NCBI GenBank assembly: GCA_963830385.1
Contig: CAWHMD010000006.1
Coordinates: 558,001-622,000 of the forward strand
Direction: 5' to 3'
DNA: 64,000 bases
Source of the DNA: Bog-532 sp963830385
GTDB taxonomy: Bacteria > Actinomycetota > Actinomycetes > Streptosporangiales > Streptosporangiaceae
Shown here: positions 60,691-64,000 of the stretch, piece after piece
How positions within the stretch are numbered: the first letter of the stretch is position 1
How the letters are laid out: each line of letters starts with the position of its first letter
Program-made: the position numbers and the translations under genes
Notes under the pieces: generated by a model
The model's database searches: none
The model's input: the letters and a program-made list of their open reading frames with translations, nothing else
Told to the model about the DNA's origin: nothing

Positions 60691-61683
60691 ATGAAGGTTC
60701 TCATCGCGGGCGGGGCGGGATTCATCGGCAGCACGATCGGCTCGGCCTGTATCGACGCCGGGATCACCCCCGTCATCGTCGACAACCTGGTGACCGGCCG
60801 GCGGGAGTTCACCGCCGGGCGGGCGTTCTACGAGGGCGATATCGCCGACGGGCCGCTGATCGACCGCATCTTCGCCGACCACCCCGACATCGGCGCGGTG
60901 ATCCAGTGCGCCGCCCTCATCGTGGTGCCGGACTCGGTGGCGGACCCGGTCGGCTACTACCGCGCCAACGTGACCGCAAGCTTGGAGCTGGTGGCGCACC
61001 TGCTGCGGAACGGCTGCCAGCGGATGATCTTCAGCTCGTCGGCGGCGATCTACGGAGCCGAGCCGGACCTGACCGTGGACGAGCAGTCGGTCATCGATCC
61101 GCAGAGCCCATACGGCCGGACCAAGGCGGTCTGCGAGGAGATGTTCGCCGACATCGCGGCCAGCCAGCCGATCCGGGTGCTGTCGCTGCGGTACTTCAAC
61201 CCCATCGGGGCGGACCCCAAGATGCGCACGGGGCTGCAACTGCCCCGGCCCTCGCACGCGCTCGGCAAGCTGATCGAGGCGCACAGTGAGGGCGTCCCGT
61301 TCCAGGTCACCGGCACCGACTACCCGACCAGGGACGGGTCGGGGATCCGGGACTACATCCACGTTTGGGACCTGGCGGCCGCCCACCTGGCCGCGATCGA
61401 CCGCTTCGACGACGTGCTCTCCGGGCCGGCCCGGTCCACCGCGATCAACGTCGGGACCGGCAACGGGACCACCGTGCGGGAGCTGGTGGCGGCGTTCAAC
61501 AGCGTCGTGGACGTCCCGGTCGCGGTGGCCGAGGCACCCCGGCGGCCCGGCGACGTCGCGGGCGCCTACACCCGGAGCGAGCGGGCCCGCGGCGAGCTGG
61601 GCTGGCAGCCGCGCTACTCGGTGGTGGAAGGCATCCGCCACTCGCTGGAGTGGGCCAGCCGCCGCGACGACCTACTGGGCTGA
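60691..61683 (+). CDS. galE: UDP-glucose 4-epimerase GalE
   Basis: A 330-aa extended SDR with the NAD motif GGAGFIGS (7-14), Ser in SSSAAIYG and the catalytic Tyr141/Lys145 pair (SPYGRTK). Also present are SLRYFNPIGAD, RDYIHVWDLAAAH and NVGTGNGTTV. It interconverts UDP-glucose and UDP-galactose for cell-wall or exopolysaccharide synthesis. ATG 60691 is preceded by GGGGAGCGGGGT. A membrane-anchored beta-helix protein gene follows convergently. Confidence 0.94.
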   Translation: MKVLIAGGAGFIGSTIGSACIDAGITPVIVDNLVTGRREFTAGRAFYEGDIADGPLIDRIFADHPDIGAVIQCAALIVVPDSVADPVGYYRANVTASLELVAHLLRNGCQRMIFSSSAAIYGAEPDLTVDEQSVIDPQSPYGRTKAVCEEMFADIAASQPIRVLSLRYFNPIGADPKMRTGLQLPRPSHALGKLIEAHSEGVPFQVTGTDYPTRDGSGIRDYIHVWDLAAAHLAAIDRFDDVLSGPARSTAINVGTGNGTTVRELVAAFNSVVDVPVAVAEAPRRPGDVAGAYTRSERARGELGWQPRYSVVEGIRHSLEWASRRDDLLG

Positions 61684-61706
61684 CCGCCTCCCCGGGGAAC
61701 GGGCCC

Positions 61707-62903
61707 TTAGGACCCAGCCGTCACCGTCGCGTTCTGGCCGGACTTGACCTTGGTGCCCACGCCAGTGACGTTGTTGCCGCTGGCGGTGACCTTCAGCGGG
61801 TTGTCACCGCCGCTGAAGGACAGGCCGATGTCGCTCTGGCGGTTGCCCTGGATGGTGTTGCCGGTCACCGCCACGTACCCGGTACCGCTGTTGGTGCCGG
61901 TGATGGCCAGGTAGACGTAGGTGGCGTTACCCTCGCCGTTCACGTTGAAGATCTTGTTGCCGACGATCGAGGAACCGGGGCCGTCCTGAGCGTTCGCGGC
62001 CAGGCCGTACCAGGTCCCGCTGTTCTGGTTGTCACCGAAGTCTTCGACGTAGTTGCCGGAGACGGTGGTCCCGTAGATGCGCGAGAGGTTCAGCGCGTCC
62101 TGCTTGACGGCGTACAGGTGGTTGCCGGAGATGTCCCAGCCCTCGGCGTTCGCCATGTGCACGGCGTCCGCACCCGAGTCGGCGATCTGGTTGTTGTCCA
62201 GGAACCCGTCGGTGACCGAGTTACCGGAGTCGATCACCTGGAAGCCGTAACGGCCACTGCCGGACACGAAGTTGTTCAGGAACCGGCTGTTCACGCTGGT
62301 GTTCTTGATCGCGCTGCCGTTGGCGCCGGTGTTCGTGTCGACGATGCCATCCCAGCAATTGTTGACATCGACGTGCTCCACGTCGACCTGCCAGTTCAGC
62401 AGGATGATCCCGTTGGTGGTGCCGGACCCGGCACAGTCGATCGTCATGTCCCGGATCGCCAGCGGGTCACCGGTGGTGTTCGCGCTCTGAACGTAGCTGG
62501 CCGAGGCGAACACGTAGGGCAACGAGCCACTCTGCTTGAGGATCGTGCCGGTGGTGCTCCCGCCCGTGTAGGTGCGGTCGCCCGGCAGCGTCAGCCCCTT
62601 GGTCAGCAGGCAGGTGCCGCCCTCGAACTCGATCGCGGAGCCGGCCGGGCTGCCGTTGATGGCCTGCTGCATCCGGGCGGCGTCACCGCTGTTGTCCTGG
62701 CAGCTGACCTTGATCGTGGCCGTCACCGGCACCGCCGTCGAGGACGTCGATGCCGGTGGCGACGCCGCCGGGCTGGCCGCCGGGTGGGCGACCCACGCCA
62801 CCGCGAATCCGACGCAGGCCGCGACGATCACCCCGGCGACGATCAGCGGCCAGCGCCGGACGATCCGGCGCGGCTGGCGGTCCGAGGAGGTGTGGTCGCC
62901 CAT
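61707..62903 (-). CDS. Membrane-anchored right-handed beta-helix protein
   Basis: A 398-aa protein: a basic N-terminus, one transmembrane/signal-anchor segment (about 19-40, PLIVAGVIVAACVGFAVAWV), a short Ala/Ser/Pro-rich linker, then a parallel beta-helix. The coil pattern is visible in repeated turns such as GNHLYAV, GNYVEDF, GNKIFNV and GNTIQGN. This is the pectate-lyase superfamily fold, which includes polysaccharide lyases and epimerases, but catalytic residues cannot be assigned. It faces outward and could process exopolysaccharide. It lies 9 nt upstream of the monooxygenase gene end, on the same strand. Confidence 0.88.
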   Translation of the reverse strand: MGDHTSSDRQPRRIVRRWPLIVAGVIVAACVGFAVAWVAHPAASPAASPPASTSSTAVPVTATIKVSCQDNSGDAARMQQAINGSPAGSAIEFEGGTCLLTKGLTLPGDRTYTGGSTTGTILKQSGSLPYVFASASYVQSANTTGDPLAIRDMTIDCAGSGTTNGIILLNWQVDVEHVDVNNCWDGIVDTNTGANGSAIKNTSVNSRFLNNFVSGSGRYGFQVIDSGNSVTDGFLDNNQIADSGADAVHMANAEGWDISGNHLYAVKQDALNLSRIYGTTVSGNYVEDFGDNQNSGTWYGLAANAQDGPGSSIVGNKIFNVNGEGNATYVYLAITGTNSGTGYVAVTGNTIQGNRQSDIGLSFSGGDNPLKVTASGNNVTGVGTKVKSGQNATVTAGS

Positions 62904-62912
62904 CCGCGTACG

Positions 62913-64000
62913 CTACATCCGGCCGGCCGCGCGGATGCGACGCGCCACCGCGTTGCTCACCCGGCGGGCAGCGAACTCAGATCCGCAGACGAACCGCATC
63001 AGCGGGCCGAACGTCGACGCCCCCGCCAGGCCCGCGAACCAGACTCCGGGGACCGAGGACTCGAACGAGTTGGACAGCCGCGGCGAATCCACCAGCAGCC
63101 GGATCCGGCCGATCAGCGCGGGGTCCATGAAGCCGAGGCTGGACAGGCTGACCCGGAAGCCGGTCGCGGCCAGCACGTGGTCCACCTTGAACTCGGTCTG
63201 GTGGCCGGTGGCGGTGGCCGTGGTGAGCAGCGCGCTGTCACCGACGGTGCGCGCGTCCGTGATCCGCTGGCCCTCGTGCACGTCCAGCTGGCCGACCACC
63301 CGGTCCCGCAGCCACCAGGCCCCGAACGGCCCGAGCACCCGCTTGACCAGGGCCAGCCGGGTCTCGTCGGGCAGGTAACGGAAGGCGCCGGCCCCGCTGC
63401 TGAACGGGATCAGCCGCCAGTCCGGGCCCAGCGGGGAGCCGACCTCGGGCAGGTAGCGGCGCGCACCCTGGCGCACCACCGGGTCGCCGCCCCATACCAC
63501 CGGGCGCCGGGACACGATCTGCACGCTGGCCCCATGCTCGTGCAGCAGGGCCGCGCTCTCCAGGGCGGACTGCCCGGCCCCGATCACCGCCACCTCACGG
63601 CCGGCGAAACCGTCCAGCGAGGTGTGGTGCGAGCTGTGCGAGATCACGCCGTCGGCGGCCGGCTGGCCGAGTCCGGCCAGCTCGGCGGGCACGTAGGCGG
63701 CGCCGCTCATACCGGTGGCGAGCACGACCGCGGGGGTGGTGATCTGCTCACCGGTCGCCAGCGTGACCAGGAACTGGTGGCCGTCCTGCTTGAGCCCGGT
63801 GACCTTGACGTTTTCCACATCGGGGACGTTGCGCTGGGCGAACCACTGGCCGTAGCGGATGAACAGGTCGATCGGCACCACGTCGTCCCCGACCAGCGGG
63901 GTGATACCGGACACCGTGCAGAAGTCCTCGAGCCGGGAGCCCGATCCGGGCGACGAGAGGCTGGAGGCCGAGGGTGTGGACTTCAGGAACATGCCGGCCG
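62913..64000 (-). CDS. FAD/NAD(P)-binding monooxygenase-like protein, partial
   Basis: The visible part (about 362 residues, 5' end beyond the window) contains an NADP-binding Rossmann motif VAVIGAGQSALESAALL (about 136-152 of the visible part) and PAVVLATGMSG and DHVLAATGFR, the ATG motifs of flavin-containing monooxygenases. It resembles lysine/ornithine N-hydroxylase-like and FMO-type oxidoreductases (FLKSTPSASSL). The FAD motif should lie just outside. Its C-terminus (TFGPLMRFVCGSEFAA) matches a remnant at 22140-22210. It is followed on the same strand by the beta-helix gene. Confidence 0.88.
   Translation of the reverse strand, partial: AGMFLKSTPSASSLSSPGSGSRLEDFCTVSGITPLVGDDVVPIDLFIRYGQWFAQRNVPDVENVKVTGLKQDGHQFLVTLATGEQITTPAVVLATGMSGAAYVPAELAGLGQPAADGVISHSSHHTSLDGFAGREVAVIGAGQSALESAALLHEHGASVQIVSRRPVVWGGDPVVRQGARRYLPEVGSPLGPDWRLIPFSSGAGAFRYLPDETRLALVKRVLGPFGAWWLRDRVVGQLDVHEGQRITDARTVGDSALLTTATATGHQTEFKVDHVLAATGFRVSLSSLGFMDPALIGRIRLLVDSPRLSNSFESSVPGVWFAGLAGASTFGPLMRFVCGSEFAARRVSNAVARRIRAAGRM

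Overview
The window is a stretch of very GC-rich chromosome from a mycothiol-producing actinomycete. The evidence is a mycothiol S-conjugate amidase (Mca), an XRE/DUF5753 plus DUF397 pair facing an RsbW-like ATPase, an F420/PPOX-type flavin protein, a Lon gene under an HspR-type HAIR operator, and the actinobacterial eno-ftsB-DUF501-ppx order. The order within Actinomycetota cannot be fixed from sequence alone. No rRNA, CRISPR array, insertion sequence or prophage was found. One tRNA-like gene is present.

Left part (1-13.2 kb): a thioredoxin-fold DUF255 protein cut by the window edge, an unknown protein, and an SCO5389-type small protein with a Fur/Zur-type palindrome in front of it. Next is a complete zinc-uptake locus: znuA-znuC-znuB-znuB on the minus strand, divergent from zur, with an operator between them. 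A strong hairpin separates zur from the convergent lon gene. Then come a RbsD/FucU mutarotase, a beta-lactamase-fold hydrolase, and an ArsR-like regulator with a small protein.

13.2-26.5 kb: lutABC (L-lactate oxidation) divergent from an SDR dehydrogenase across a perfect inverted repeat, followed by an aldo/keto reductase remnant. Next is the XRE-DUF397/ATPase module. An accessory island follows: an ATP-grasp ligase and two tandem CelD/BcsL-like acyltransferase paralogues, with diverged repeated intergenic DNA and a flavoprotein gene remnant. It is followed by an internally deleted Fpg/Nei gene, a class V aminotransferase, a GNAT, and an isochorismatase-fold protein lacking catalytic residues.

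26.5-38 kb: a RecQ-type helicase fused to a phosphoribosyltransferase-like domain. Two similarly built modules follow, each a TetR regulator plus an aldo/keto reductase divergent from an efflux pump (a frameshifted MFS in one, an MMPL/RND pump in the other). Between them lie an ArsR-rhodanese pair and an unknown protein.

38-55.5 kb: mostly conserved core genes: hrpA, serS, a small membrane protein, mca, greA, ilvA, a MoxR-like ATPase with a VWA protein, metB-cbs (transsulfuration), a thiolase, a small DUF4287-like protein and a PPOX protein. A dispersed intergenic repeat lies in front of serS and, in opposite orientation, beside znuB. G6/C6 hairpins precede both hrpA and serS.

55.5-64 kb: a gene-poor, visibly less GC-rich segment with degenerate repeats and an atypical tRNA. 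Then eno-ftsB-DUF501-ppx-udg, a tightly overlapping minus-strand operon whose DUF501 gene carries a one-base frameshift. The window closes with galE, a membrane-anchored beta-helix protein, and a flavoprotein monooxygenase running off the end.
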